Below are positions 18,301-35,056 of a DNA stretch of 64,000 nucleotides, one piece after another (positions within the stretch are counted from its first letter, which is position 1; every line of letters begins with the position of its first letter). Both the position numbers and the translations under genes were made by a program. The DNA is taken from contig CAVRXB010000005.1 in assembly GCA_963724975.1 (NCBI GenBank), positions 496,001 through 560,000 of the forward strand. The letters run 5' to 3'. Origin of the DNA: CAIWHR01 sp963724975 (GTDB lineage: Bacteria > Pseudomonadota > Gammaproteobacteria > Burkholderiales > Casimicrobiaceae). The notes below the pieces were generated by a model. The model had not been told where the DNA came from and ran no database searches. It was given only the letters and a program-made list of their open reading frames with translations.

Positions 18301-21300
18301 GCGGATATCGCCATCGGCATCCTCGATCCAGCGTCGGGACCTGGTGCACTACCCGTACTATTGCATCAATGGCAAGCGGGTCGCGATCGATCCATTTCCG
18401 CTCCGCGGCTTCGGCGCTCATGCGATGCGCACGCGGCAGCCGATGGTCATCAATGAGAATATCGAGCAAATGATGAAGCAGTATGGCAGCACGGTGCTGC
18501 CAGGTGGCCAGACTTGAAAAAGCGGCGCTGTTTGTCCCCCTCGTGGCTGGCGACCAGGCGCGTGGCGTGATCAAGCTGATGGACATGAATCGGGAGAACG
18601 CCTTCAGCGAGTCCGACGTGCGCCTGCTGCAGACGCTCGCCAATTCAATGAGCGTGGCGCTCGAGAACGCGCGGCTGTTCGACGAGACGCAGCGGCTGTT
18701 CAAGCAGAGCGAGCAGCGCGCGGCGGAGCTGGCGATCATCAACAGCGTGCAGGAGGGGCTCGCGGCCGAGCTGGATTTCCGGGCGATCATCGACTTGGTT
18801 GGCGACAAGATCGCCGAAATCTTCGGGACGCGCTACATGTACTTGGCGCTCGTCGACAAGGCGACCAACCTGGTGACGATGCCGTACTGGCTCGAGCACG
18901 GCGAGCGCTTTCCGGTCGAGCCGTTTCCTCTCGGGAGCGGATTGACCGGGGACGTCATTCGCACGCGCCAGCCGCTGCTCATCACCGACAATCTGCAGGA
19001 GCGCGCGGCGCAGCTCGGTGCCAAGCAGGTCGGCGACAAGGACAGTGCCGACACGGGAAAGAGCTATGTGGGGGTGCCGATCCTCAAGGGCGAGGAGGCG
19101 TTCGGCGTGATCGGGGTTTATGGCCGGCACGCGAATGCGTTCGGCGAGTCCGACGTGCGCCTGCTGCAGACGCTTGCCAATTCAATGAGCGTGGCGCTGG
19201 AAAACGCGCGGCTGTTCGACGAGACGCAGCGTCTGTTCAAGGAGAGCGAGCAGCGCGCGGCCGAGCTCGCCATCATCAACAGCGTGCAGCAGGCGCTGGC
19301 GGCCGAGCTCGACATGCAGGCATCTACGACGTCGTTGGCGACAAGATCCGCGAGATCTTCAGCGACGCGGACATCGTCAATATCCGCATCTACGATCCGC
19401 AGACCGATTTGCTTCATTTCCCCTATTTCTGGCAGAACGGTCGACGGATCAGGATCGAGCCTCAGCGGCTCGCCGGTTTCTCCGCTCATGTCATCCGAAC
19501 GCGCGAGACCCTGCTTCTCGACGAGAACATCGCACAGCAACGCGAAAAGTACGGGGCCAAGACACTGCCGGGACTGCGGCCGGCGAAATCCGGAGTCATG
19601 GTGCCGCTCATCGTCGGTGACCAGGTGCGTGCGATCGTCGACCTGGCCAACATGGAGCGGGAGCACGCGTTCAGTCCTTCCGAAGTTCGTTTGCTGGAGA
19701 CGCTTGCCAACACGATGGGCGTCGCACTGGAGAATGCGCGGCTATTCGACGAAACGCAGCGCCGCTCGCGCGAAACCGCCGCGCTGGCCGAAGTCGGCCG
19801 CGACATCTCCTCGACGCTCGACCTGTCGACGGTGATGGACCGAATCGCACGGCATGCCAAGGATCTCCTCCACGCCGATAACAGCGCGATCTTCCTGCCC
19901 GACGCCAGCGGCCGAGCCCACCGCGCGATCGTTGCCGTCGGCGAAATTGCCGACGCAATCAAGCGGACCGAGGTCGTGTCGGGATCGGGCATCATCGGCA
20001 GCTTGCTGGAAGCAGGTCACGCGGAATACATCAACGACACACAGGCGGATCCTCGCGCAATCCAAATCCCAGGGACCAATCGGCAGGGGAACGAACGGCT
20101 GATGGTGGCGCCGCTGCTGGCGGGTACCGCGGTCAGGGGCGCTATGGCCGTGTGGCGGACGGGCGGACTCCCCTTTAACGACGCCGAGCTCGAATTTCTA
20201 TCCGGACTCTCGCTGCAGGCAACCGTCGCCATCGAGAATGCCCGGCTGTTCCACGAAGCGCGGGAAGCGCGCTCGCAGGCCGAGGCGGCCAACGACGCCA
20301 AGAGCTCGTTCCTCGCCACGATGAGCCACGAGATCCGCACGCCGATGAACGCGGTCATCGGCATGAGCGGCCTCCTGCTCGACACCGCCGCTGAACGAAG
20401 AGCAGCACGATTACGTCGCGACGATTCGCGAATGCGGCGATTCGCTGCTCACGATCATCAACGACATCCTCGACTTCTCGAAGATCGAGGCCGGCCGCAT
20501 GGACATCGAGGCGCAGCCGTTCGACCTGCGGGAGTGCGTCGAGTCGGCGCTCGATCTCGTTGCGTCGCGCGCGGCTCGAAAAGGATCTCGACACCGCCTA
20601 CCTGTTCGAAGGCGACGTTCCGCCCGCCATCGTCGGCGACGTGACGCAGGCTGCGCCAGATCATGCTTAACCTCCTCGGCAATGCGGTTAAGTTCACCGA
20701 GCAGGGCGAGGTGGTGCTCACCGTGACGTCGAAATCGCAGGCCGGTGGCAAGGCGGAGCTCACCTTCTCCGTGCGCGACACCGGGATCGGCCTGTCGCGG
20801 AAGGCATGAGCCGGCTCTTCCAGTCGTTCTCGCAGGCCGACTCCTCCACGACGCGCAAGTATGGCGGCACCGGCCTGGGCCTTGCGATCAGCAAGCGCCT
20901 CGCCGAGCTCATGGGCGGACGCATGTGGGCAACGAGCGACGGAGAAGGCAAGGGAGCGACGTTCTTCGTCAGTATCGTCGCGCCGATCAGCGAGCTTTCG
21001 CCAGCGCGGCAGCGCGAATTTGTCGGCGTGCAACCGGGGCTCGACGGCAAGCGCGTGCTCGTCGTCGACGACAATGCAACCAACCGCCGCGTGCTCGAGC
21101 TGCAGACCGCGAAGTGGGGCATGGCGTCGCGCGCCACCGACTCGCCGAAGGAGGCGCTGGGCTGGCTGGACGCAGCCGAGGCGTTCGATCTCGCGATCGT
21201 AGACATGCACATGCCCGAGATGGATGGCGTCGCGCTTGCGCGCCAGATACGCGAACGCCGCCCTGCCCTGCCGCTCGTGCTGTTCAGCTCTCTCGGCCGA

Positions 21301-21851
21301 CGGGAGGCCGGCGCTGACGAGTCGCTTTTCGCCGCCTATCTCGCGAAGCCCATCCGGCAATCGCAACTGTTCGACACGCTGGTCGCGATCCTCGCCCATG
21401 CGACGCCGCTCCAAAATCCGCCCCCGCACCGCGGGCGCCGTTGCGGCTCGATCTCGCGATGGCGACACGCCATCCGTTGCGCATCCTGCTGGCCGAGGAC
21501 AACGTCGTCAACCAGAAGCTCGCGCTGCGCCTCCTGCAGCAGATGGGCTATCGCGCCGATCTCGCGTCGAACGGACTCGAAGCCGTCGAATCGGTGCGTC
21601 GACAGACCTACGATGTCGTGCTGATGGACGTCCAGATGCCCGAGATGGACGGCCTCGACGCGACGCGCGAGATCGCGGCGCGCTGGAAGCCGGATGAGCG
21701 CCCACGCATCGTCGCCATGACCGCCAATGCGATGCAGGGCGATCGGGAAATGTGCGTCGCCGCCGGAATGGACGACTACCTGACCAAGCCGATTCGCGTC
21801 GACCAGCTGGTCGCGGCGCTCTACAACGTGGCCGCACGCCAGGAGCGTTAA
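15307..21851 (+). CDS. Giant poly-GAF hybrid sensor histidine kinase 1 (frameshifted)
   Basis: One gene of about 2,180 codons split over all three frames by roughly a dozen indels (near 16490, 17875-18005, 18303, 18517, 19320, 20392, 20577, 20650, 20805, 21430). Order: a Lys/Arg/Ala/Pro-rich tail (about 75 residues); eight tandem GAF modules joined by LFDETQRLLKETEQR-type helices, starting near 15541, 16066, 16588, 17120, 17654, 18189, 18719 and 19257; a ninth, different GAF at 19769; HisKA with phosphoacceptor His at 20327 (MSHEIRTPMNAV); HATPase with LNLLGNAVKFTE, DTGIGL and GGTGLGLAIS; receiver 1 (Asp codon 21202); receiver 2 (Asp codon 21627). No membrane segment or PAS domain is seen, so it is cytoplasmic. 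It lies immediately before a paralogous kinase. Ligand unknown; all catalytic motifs are intact once frames are joined. Confidence 0.8.
15541..19768 (+). repeat. Tandem array of eight GAF modules, period about 530 bases
   Basis: Eight coding repeats of 512-538 bases, each starting at an AELAIINSVQ-like helix. Two subtypes are visible: type A continues LDFQAIVDLVGDKLREVF (modules 1, 2, 5, 7) and type B continues LNIQGIYDAVGDKIREIF (modules 3, 4, 6, 8). The order is therefore AABBABAB. Linker helices are nearly identical at the protein level, which points to growth by unequal crossing-over and makes the region prone to misassembly. Confidence 0.85.
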
Positions 21852-21852
21852 C

Positions 21853-27755
<5,903 letters not shown>

Positions 27756-27759
<4 letters not shown>

Positions 27760-28103
27760 CGCAAGCAACGGTCGATCTCGCGACATTCCAGGCGCTGAAA
27801 GAAGCGGCCGGCGCCGATTTCGTCCATGAGCTCGTCGGCACGTTTCTGGTCGAAGCGCCGGCAATGATCGGCGATCTCCGGAGCGCGTTCGCCGCGAACG
27901 ACGCGGATCGCTTCCGCCGTGCCGCGCACTCATTGAAATCCAACAGCATGACTTTCGGCGCACTCACACTCGGCGAGATGGCGCGATCGCTCGAGCTCGG
28001 CGGCATCGGCCCGGTGCAGCAGACGGGCGGCGAGCCGCTCAACCGACTGGCGGACGAATACGCGCGCGTCGCGCAGACGCTCTCGGAGCTTCGGAATGCG
28101 TGA
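27756..28103 (+). CDS. Stand-alone Hpt (histidine phosphotransfer) protein
   Basis: A 115-residue four-helix Hpt domain with the phosphoacceptor histidine at residue 58 in RAAHSLKSNSMTFGA, the conserved pattern of this family. It begins in an ATGA overlap with kinase 2 and overlaps the next gene by eight bases, so the three are translationally coupled. It should carry phosphate from the receiver domains of the neighbouring hybrid kinases to a final receiver. The receiver-cyclase encoded next is the obvious candidate; this route is inferred from order, not proven. Confidence 0.92.
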
Positions 28104-29148
28104 CGCCGGCCGCACCGGTGCCCGGCTTCTTGTCGTCGACGACAACAAGGTCAACCGCCTGCTGCTTGCCAGGAGCCTCGAGCTGCACGGTCACGGCGTC
28201 GCATTGGCCGAAAACGGCCGCGTCGCGCTCGAGATGCTGCGACGCGAAGGATTCGACCTCGTCCTGCTCGACATGGAAATGCCGGAAATGGACGGCTTCA
28301 CGGTGCTGGAGCAGATGATGTCCGATCTGCAGCTGCGCGATCTCCCGGTCATCGTGACGTCGTCACTGGAAGGGATAGACAACATCGTGCGCTGCATCGA
28401 GCTCGGCGCCGAGGATTACCTCACCAAGCCGGTCAACGCGGTATTGCTGAAGGCCCGCATCGGAGCGAGCCTCGAGAAGAAGCGGCTGCGCGACCAGCAA
28501 AAGGAATTCGTGCGCCGTTTCGCGACACCGGAGGTTGCGCAAGACCTGCAGAAGTCGGGGTTCGCTCTCGGCGGCAGGCGCGTGCGCGCGACGGTGATGT
28601 TTTCCGACATCCGGAGCTTCACGCCGCTGGTCGAGTCGCAGCCGCCCGAGGAGACGATCGAGCTCCTCAACACGTACTACACGCTGATGTTCGACGCCAT
28701 CGGAGGCCACGGCGGAATCGTGAGCCAGATCGCGGGCGACGGCCTGATGGCGATCTTCGGTGCGCCGCTGCCGCTGCCCGACCACTGCAGCGCAACCGTG
28801 CGGGCGGCGCTTGAAATGATGGAGCTGGTGGAGATGTTCAACCTCGAGCGCGCGGCGGCCGGACAAAAGGAAATTCGTATCGGAATAGGCATTGCCACCG
28901 GAGACGTGGTAGCCGGCTACACCGGAACCAACGAGCGCGCAACGTACACATGCATCGGCGACACCGTAAACCTCGCGGCGCGGCTCGAGACACATACGAA
29001 AACGGCGGCGTTGCCGATTTTGATCGACGATGCGACGCGCGCGGGCCTCGGCGCGGATATCGCCGTCGAGGCGCTCGGTCCCGTATCCATTCGCGGCAAG
29101 TCGCAATCCGTCGACGTCTTCGCGGTGCCCGTGGGCCAGAAATCCTGA
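28096..29148 (+). CDS. Response regulator with class III adenylate/guanylate cyclase output
   Basis: A 350-residue protein. Residues 10-125 form a receiver domain (LLVVDDNKVNR, phosphoacceptor Asp59 in LLDMEMPEMDG, Lys in DYLTKPV). A helical linker follows, then a class III cyclase domain from about residue 160. Both metal aspartates are present (Asp171 in FSDIRSFT, Asp215 in AGDGLMAIFG), as is the NLAARLE motif with the catalytic Asn and Arg. It should make cAMP or cGMP in response to phosphorylation. It overlaps the Hpt gene, so it is the likely terminal output of the two giant kinases. Substrate specificity (ATP or GTP) was not resolved. Confidence 0.93.
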   Translation: MRDAGRTGARLLVVDDNKVNRLLLARSLELHGHGVALAENGRVALEMLRREGFDLVLLDMEMPEMDGFTVLEQMMSDLQLRDLPVIVTSSLEGIDNIVRCIELGAEDYLTKPVNAVLLKARIGASLEKKRLRDQQKEFVRRFATPEVAQDLQKSGFALGGRRVRATVMFSDIRSFTPLVESQPPEETIELLNTYYTLMFDAIGGHGGIVSQIAGDGLMAIFGAPLPLPDHCSATVRAALEMMELVEMFNLERAAAGQKEIRIGIGIATGDVVAGYTGTNERATYTCIGDTVNLAARLETHTKTAALPILIDDATRAGLGADIAVEALGPVSIRGKSQSVDVFAVPVGQKS

Positions 29149-29256
29149 TTCGTTGACGAACACCCTCGCGCGCGTTCGTCGCGCGATGCGAAGTGCTCCG
29201 CCATGTCGCGACGGATCAATCTTGGTACTGATCGTGACAACGCAAGAACGCGCGCG

Positions 29257-30444
29257 CTATGGAACGCCGCGCGGTGCGTCATCGGCGAGGCCGTAGACGG
29301 TTTGCTTCCCCGGAAATCCGGGGAGCGCGAACTCGCCCAGTCGCGTCAGCGGCAATGTGCTGTGCGCCGCGAAGTCGCTCGAGATGGTGACCGAGCGCCC
29401 GAGCTTTCCGGCAAGCGTTTCCAGGCGAGCGGCGAGGTTGACCGCGGGACCGATGCAGGTGAAGTCGAGCCGGTTTCCGCCGCCGATGTTGCCGTACAAA
29501 ACCTCACCCACGTGGAGCGCGAGCCCGAAGCGGAGGTCCGTGGCACCGTCCGTTTTCGCTGCCAGCTCGGCGAGGCGATGGCGTGCCGCATCGGCGGCAG
29601 CGAGCGCGTCGCCGCAAACAGCCTCGATATCACGATCGGCACGAAGCGGAAAAATCGCGAGCAATCCATCGCCCATGAACTTGAGGACCTCGCCCCCGTG
29701 CTCGTGAATGACGGGAACCTGGCAGTCGAAGTAACAGTTGAGGAGCGAGATCAAGCTCTGCGGCGGCACACGATCGGCAAAGGATGTGAATCCCCGCATG
29801 TCCGACAGCCAAATGGCCGCCCGGATGGCCTCGGTGTCACCGCGGCGAATCTTTCCCGAAAGGATGCGCTCGCCGGCGTGGCTGCCAACGTAAGTGTCGA
29901 GCAGGTTTCTCGCCGTTCGCTGCAATGCCCAGATTTCGGCAATGCGTGCAAGCGGGGCAACAACGGCTTCGAGATCTGCAATTTGCGCATCCGTGAATCC
30001 GCCGGCTTCACGCGTCGCCCATGAGATGACATGCACGGTTCCGTCGGTGAACGGCAATGGAGACGCCAGATAGTCGGTCACGCCTTGCGCGTGCAGACCG
30101 CGGAGCAACTCGAAATCGGCCGCCTCACGCGGATCAGTCAGGCGGCGCCGCAGCGGCGCCCCCGTCGCGTAAACGACGGAGACCGGGCTCGCGATGAATT
30201 CGTCGGTTCCAAGACGTTCGTAGGGAAGCTCACCGACTGCAACGCCCTCGCCCAGCCGCCACAGGAGCCGCCGGCCGGTGACGTCGGGATGCAGCTGACG
30301 CACGAGAACAGCCACGCGCCACAGCGGAATGCCGCAGGCGACGAGACGATGGCACAGGTCTGCAAGCACGTCTTGCGGCAGCGAAGCCGTGCGCGCGCCG
30401 TCTATCAGCCAATCGGCGATCGCGCGCGTGTCGCAGTTGGTCAT
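29257..30444 (-). CDS. Adenylate/guanylate cyclase with N-terminal GAF-like sensor region
   Basis: A 395-residue protein from the ATG at 30444 (MTNCDTRAIADWL); a longer frame runs upstream into the tRNA side. Residues 1-180 resemble the small GAF-like input region often found before class III cyclases (CGIPLWRVAVLVRQLHP). Residues about 205-390 form the cyclase domain with metal aspartates Asp215 (LSDMRGFT) and Asp259 (MGDGLLAIFP) and CIGPAVNLAARLE. It is soluble and probably cytoplasmic. It converges on the receiver-cyclase gene with a gap of about 110 bases, so the two are not cotranscribed. Confidence 0.88.
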   Translation of the reverse strand: MTNCDTRAIADWLIDGARTASLPQDVLADLCHRLVACGIPLWRVAVLVRQLHPDVTGRRLLWRLGEGVAVGELPYERLGTDEFIASPVSVVYATGAPLRRRLTDPREAADFELLRGLHAQGVTDYLASPLPFTDGTVHVISWATREAGGFTDAQIADLEAVVAPLARIAEIWALQRTARNLLDTYVGSHAGERILSGKIRRGDTEAIRAAIWLSDMRGFTSFADRVPPQSLISLLNCYFDCQVPVIHEHGGEVLKFMGDGLLAIFPLRADRDIEAVCGDALAAADAARHRLAELAAKTDGATDLRFGLALHVGEVLYGNIGGGNRLDFTCIGPAVNLAARLETLAGKLGRSVTISSDFAAHSTLPLTRLGEFALPGFPGKQTVYGLADDAPRGVP

Positions 30445-30562
30445 GGGAGTTGAATCGGAGGTGCGAACTTGAATGCTGCCGTCCCGCTGGAGACGCGCCG
30501 AATCGGTTGCCGCATCTCGATGCCGCGTCACGCATTGCACGTGACCAGAATGCATCAATCTT

Positions 30563-30640
<78 letters not shown>

Positions 30641-30713
30641 CCGGCGCGAATTATCGCACCTCGCGCTTTATCGGGGCAACCTGGCAGCCTTCGGCGCCAG
30701 GTCTCGTATTGCT

Positions 30714-32201
30714 TCAACGCCGTTCGACGGCGCCGAGACCGTCATGCCCGAGGAACGTATAAAAGATTCCCACGGTGCCCCTTGTCTGCACGGCGTCAGC
30801 GATGCCGGGGTAGCTAAAGTCGCGACGGTTGCCGAGATACTTGACCGTGATTCCGTGGCGCCCGTAAACACGATAAGTGATGCCGGCATCGAGACGCACG
30901 ATATTGTCGTGCCCGCCGCGAGCGGCGGCGGCAACGCGGCTTACGAAATATTCGCGCCCCGTCACGTCGAGCGAAATACGATTGGCATAGATGAGACGCA
31001 ACGAAAGGAGCGCCTCGGGCGCGAGCCCGTAGTTGTAATCGACGTCCGACGTGCTGTGGGTGGCGCCAACAGCCGCATAACCTCCGCCGAAAAGCGCCGT
31101 TCCCTGCAGCGCGATCGACTCCGACGCCCACCATTGACCGGTGGTTCCAACCGAGACGCCGGTGCTCGACACCCGATAGGTCTGCGGCGCGATATAGTCA
31201 TAGGTTCCATAAAGGCCGAAGACGCCGCGATAATCGGGACCGAAGTCGTAGTCTCGTCCGACGAGCAGCCCGCGGATCATCAGGTTCTCGAATGCGTTGG
31301 CGCTTGATGCGGTCCCCTGGAACGTGAAATAGTCGAACGGGCGCGTGTACGTGTAGCCGGGCTTTCCGGGAAGTCCGTAGTCGAGCGAATAGTCGACGAG
31401 GGCTTCATTGGGGCGGAGCTGGGTGGCGGACGTTCCCGCATCGTTCTGCGCCGAGTGGCTGTAGCCGAGATTGAGGCGGCTGTAGTAAGCCGGATCGTGG
31501 CTTGCGAACACGGCGTCGAAACGGTCGCCGAAGGCCAGTCGATTGAATCCCAGCGATGGCGAAATCACCGCCGCCCCGAGCTCGCGCCAGAACGGCGGGA
31601 CATTGTCGTGCTCCAGCACGAGGCTCGCCATCCGGAACAGCGCTTCGCCGAGAAATGCGCCGCCGATACCGGTGTTGATCTGGTCGTTTTTCGACGGCGG
31701 TGTCGTCTCGCCCGCAATTTCCCACAACGCGCTGCCGGCAAAAGTGTAACCTAGCGATTCCCAGAAACCAAGACCTGCCGAGCGCGCGAAACCGAAATAC
31801 ATCGACCCCTGATACGGATGCCCCAGCTGGTTCGTCGTGAACGGATCGCGATCCTCGTTCCATCTGCTGTGCAGATTGCGCCGGATCGACGACAAGTTGC
31901 TCTTGTAGTCGTCGCTGACGTAATAGCGGTTGTGCAGATTGAGGAGAGCGTCGAAACCCATGATCTCGAACACGGGAAGGACGTAGTTCTTGACCGGCGC
32001 AACCTCGGGGGGCTCACCAAGGTCCGGAAGCGGGCCGCCGTTCAATTTCGCGTCGTCCGCCATCGCCGCCCACGCCTTCGGCAAATTCTCGGTGTCCTGC
32101 GCTGCCGCGGGCGCCACGCCTTCGATGCGCGCGAACGCCCACGTGGCGCAAGCAAACGCGACGCGCAACCATCCGGACAACCGTGCGGCGATCGATCTCA
32201 T
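30714..32201 (-). CDS. DUF3943 family probable outer-membrane protein
   Basis: A protein of about 495 residues from the ATG at 32201 (MRSIAARLSGWL); two other in-frame ATGs lie 6 and 14 codons upstream. It has a signal peptide ending near APAAAQ. The DUF3943 region follows (FDALLNLHNRYY, HPYQGSMYFGFARSAG, ESLGYTFAGSALWEIAGE), then a long C-terminal part of alternating strands ending in FYTF, as in beta-barrel proteins. The function of the family is unknown. It is monocistronic as far as seen. Confidence 0.78.
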   Translation of the reverse strand: MRSIAARLSGWLRVAFACATWAFARIEGVAPAAAQDTENLPKAWAAMADDAKLNGGPLPDLGEPPEVAPVKNYVLPVFEIMGFDALLNLHNRYYVSDDYKSNLSSIRRNLHSRWNEDRDPFTTNQLGHPYQGSMYFGFARSAGLGFWESLGYTFAGSALWEIAGETTPPSKNDQINTGIGGAFLGEALFRMASLVLEHDNVPPFWRELGAAVISPSLGFNRLAFGDRFDAVFASHDPAYYSRLNLGYSHSAQNDAGTSATQLRPNEALVDYSLDYGLPGKPGYTYTRPFDYFTFQGTASSANAFENLMIRGLLVGRDYDFGPDYRGVFGLYGTYDYIAPQTYRVSSTGVSVGTTGQWWASESIALQGTALFGGGYAAVGATHSTSDVDYNYGLAPEALLSLRLIYANRISLDVTGREYFVSRVAAAARGGHDNIVRLDAGITYRVYGRHGITVKYLGNRRDFSYPGIADAVQTRGTVGIFYTFLGHDGLGAVERR

Positions 32202-32406
32202 GCCAGGCGCTATCCCCATTCCAAGGTGTGGAACGGGGTCCAACGCCGGCGACGTCAGCCCGATCGATTCAATCGATTCTCAAAGGACGCCGACCGACTC
32301 CCCGCGCCTCAAGTATCGAGACCGCCTGCAACCCGAGCGATCAGCGCAACTCCCCTTGCCGTGTCGGCGCTGTCTCACATTTCTGGATTGAGCGCTTCTG
32401 TAGACT

Positions 32407-32625
32407 TCAGCGGGCTCGAGCGTCGAAGCCCGCGCCTTCGATCGCTGCGACAATCGCCTCCGGCGTCGCCAGCGTATCGTCGAACTCGACTTTCGCTGCG
32501 TTGTTTTCGAGCGAGACCTCGACGTGCTTGACGCCGGTCACGCGCAATACGGCGCCGCTGACGCTTTTGACACAGCCGCCGCAATGCATGCCGGCAACGG
32601 AAAACTCGCGAATGAGCGTGCTCAT
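32407..32625 (-). CDS. copZ: Heavy-metal-associated (CopZ-like) copper chaperone
   Basis: A 72-residue ferredoxin-like HMA domain with the metal-binding motif GMHCGGC near residue 13 and the usual HVEVSLENNAAKVEFD strands. It probably delivers Cu(I) in the cytoplasm to the ATPase encoded directly upstream; its ATG overlaps the copA stop codon as ATGA. The symbol is assigned by domain and neighbour rather than by direct comparison. Confidence 0.88.
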   Translation of the reverse strand: MSTLIREFSVAGMHCGGCVKSVSGAVLRVTGVKHVEVSLENNAAKVEFDDTLATPEAIVAAIEGAGFDARAR

Positions 32626-34893
32626 CGAATTCTCTCTTTCAGTCTAGATTCGCGTGCAGCGGTCGGCGCGAACGAGGCGCTCCCCTGCTTCCGAATCGAT
32701 GCAGAGGTTGCGACCGATCGCGGCCGCCAGCGTTTCAATAGCAGCGCATTCGCGACGACCGACACCGAGCTCGCGGCCATTGCCGCACCGGCGAGCGGCG
32801 GCGTGAGAAGTCCGAACGCGGCGAGCGGGATGCCGAGCACGTTGTAGACGAACGCGAAGAACAGGTTCTGGCGGATTTTCGAAAGCGTCGCGCGCGAAAG
32901 ATCGATTGCCGATGCGACGCCGGACAGATCGTTGCGAAGCAGCGTGAGATCGGCCGCGGACAGCGCGCTCCCCGCGCCTGCGCCCATCGCGAACGAAACA
33001 TCGGCCTGCGCGAGCGCCGGTGCATCGTTGACGCCATCGCCGACCATGCCAACGATCTTGCCTTCGGCCTGCAGCGACGCGATGAACGCGCGCTTGTCTT
33101 CGGGCAATTGGTCGGCGCGCCAGTTGGCGATGCCCGTCGCCGCGGCGACCGCGCGCGCCGGCGCCGGATGGTCGCCGGTCAACATCGTCACCGATATTCC
33201 GGATTCGGCGAGCAATGCGACCGCTGCCGCCGCATCGGGTCGCAGAGCGTCCGCAAGAACGATCCAGCCGACGAGCGTCGTATCTCGCGCTACCCCGACG
33301 AGTGTATGCGCTTCCGCTCGCACCTTGACGAGCGCGGGATCGTCGATGGTCACTCCCGACTCGGCAAGAAACGCGGGCGAGCCGAGGCGGATCACATGCG
33401 GACCCTGGAGGGCGCTGACGCCACGACCCGCGTGCACGCGAAGCCCGCTCGTCGGCAGCGGGGCGAGCCCGAGGGAGTCGGCCTTCGCAACAATGGCGCG
33501 TGCAAGTGGATGTGTAGCGCCTTCCTCGAGCGATCTCGCGAAACGCAGCAAATCGCTCTCCGTGAATCCGGGCTGTGTCATCGTTGCAACGACGGACGGC
33601 GTGCCCGCCGTCAACGTCCCGGTCTTGTCGACGACGAGCGCATCGATCTTCTCGGCGCGCTCGAGGGAGGCAGCATTGCGCACGAGAATGCCTCTGCGCG
33701 CACCCTGGCCGACGCCGACCATCAGCGCGGTGGGTGTTGCGAGACCGAGCGCGCAGGGGCACGCGATAACAAGGACGGCCGTTGCGCGCATCAGCGCGGC
33801 GCCCCAGTCGCCGAATGCGAGCCCGTTGCCCACGAGCGTGATCGCCGCCACGACCAGCACCGCGGGCACGAACCACGCGGAAACCGCGTCCGCGAGCCGC
33901 TGGACGGGCGCCTTCGAGCCCTGCGCCGCCGCAACCTGACGAACGATGCCAGCCAGCAATGTCGACTGTCCGACTGCGGTTGCCTCGCAGCGCAGCGGGC
34001 CGGACTCGTTGACGGTCCCCGCGAGGACTTCGTCGCGCGGCGCTTTCACAACCGCCTGACTTTCGCCGGTCAACATCGCCTCGTTCACCGTCGACTCGCC
34101 GGTCAGCACGCGGCCATCGACCGGCACGGACGCGCCCGCGCGCACGATGAATACATCGCCGACGCGCAGCTCGCTGAGCGGAACCTCGGTTACGTCGCCG
34201 TCACGCTCACGCAATACCGTCGGCGGTCGCAGCATGAGCAATTGCCGGATCGCCGTCGCGGTCTTTGCCTTGGCGCGGCCTTCGAGCAACTTGCCGAGCA
34301 GTACAAGCGTGATGACGACGGTCGCCGCTTCGAAATAGACGTGCTGACCTGCGAGCGGGATGCGCCATACAGCGAGGCTGTAGACATACGCTGCGGTCGT
34401 GCCGAGTGCGACCAGCACGTCCATGTTGGCGGCGCCGCCGCGCAGCGCGTTCCATGCGCCGCGATAAAAGCGAGCGCCCGCCCAGAACTGAACGGGAGTG
34501 GCCAGCTGCTGCCTGCAGCCATACCGGCAACGACAAGTCGTGGCGTCCTTCGAACATCAAGATCATTTGCGCGACCAGCGGAGACGTCAGGAGCGCGGCG
34601 ATCGCGAACGTCGCGAGATCTTTCCGGTATCGCTGGTTCTCGTCGGCTGCCGCGCGCTCTGGCTCGAGGAAGGGATCGACCGCAGGCGTGGCGTCGTAAC
34701 CGGCCTTGCGCACGGTTTCGATCAGCGACTGCGGCGAAGCGCGCTCGCCGTCAAACTCGACATGAGCGGTCTCGCTCGCGAAATTGACGGCCGCGTGCAC
34801 GCCATCGGTGCGGTTCAGCACCTTCTCGATCCGGGCCGCGCACGCAGCGCAGGTCATCCCGTTGAGCTGGAGGTCGATCGTGCGGGCGAACAT
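32622..34893 (-). CDS. copA: Copper-translocating P-type ATPase (frameshifted)
   Basis: A P1B-type ATPase of about 757 residues with one N-terminal HMA domain (GMTCAAC). The membrane Cu(I) site is CPCALG, the actuator motif is TGES, the phosphorylation site is DKTGTL and the hinge is GDGVNDAP. The frame changes near 34510, between the second membrane segment and a TPVQFWAGARFY stretch, and rejoins perfectly if one base is altered, so an active gene is likely. It exports Cu(I) from the cytoplasm. It is followed by copZ in a four-base overlap and is divergent from the cyclase-TPR gene. I did not find a clear CueR operator in the 163-base divergent region. Confidence 0.88.
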
Positions 34894-35056
34894 GAGGATT
34901 TGCGGGCCGGCCTTACCGCGGGCCCGCAGGTCCTATCTATGCCCTATCTTACGCCGCGCAAGCGGTGGCAGCCGCGACTCTCCGACGTCCCGGCCCTGTT
35001 GCGCAGGCCGAGGGCATTCCGCAGAATGGCCGCTGCCTTGCCCTCGCCGCATTGCC

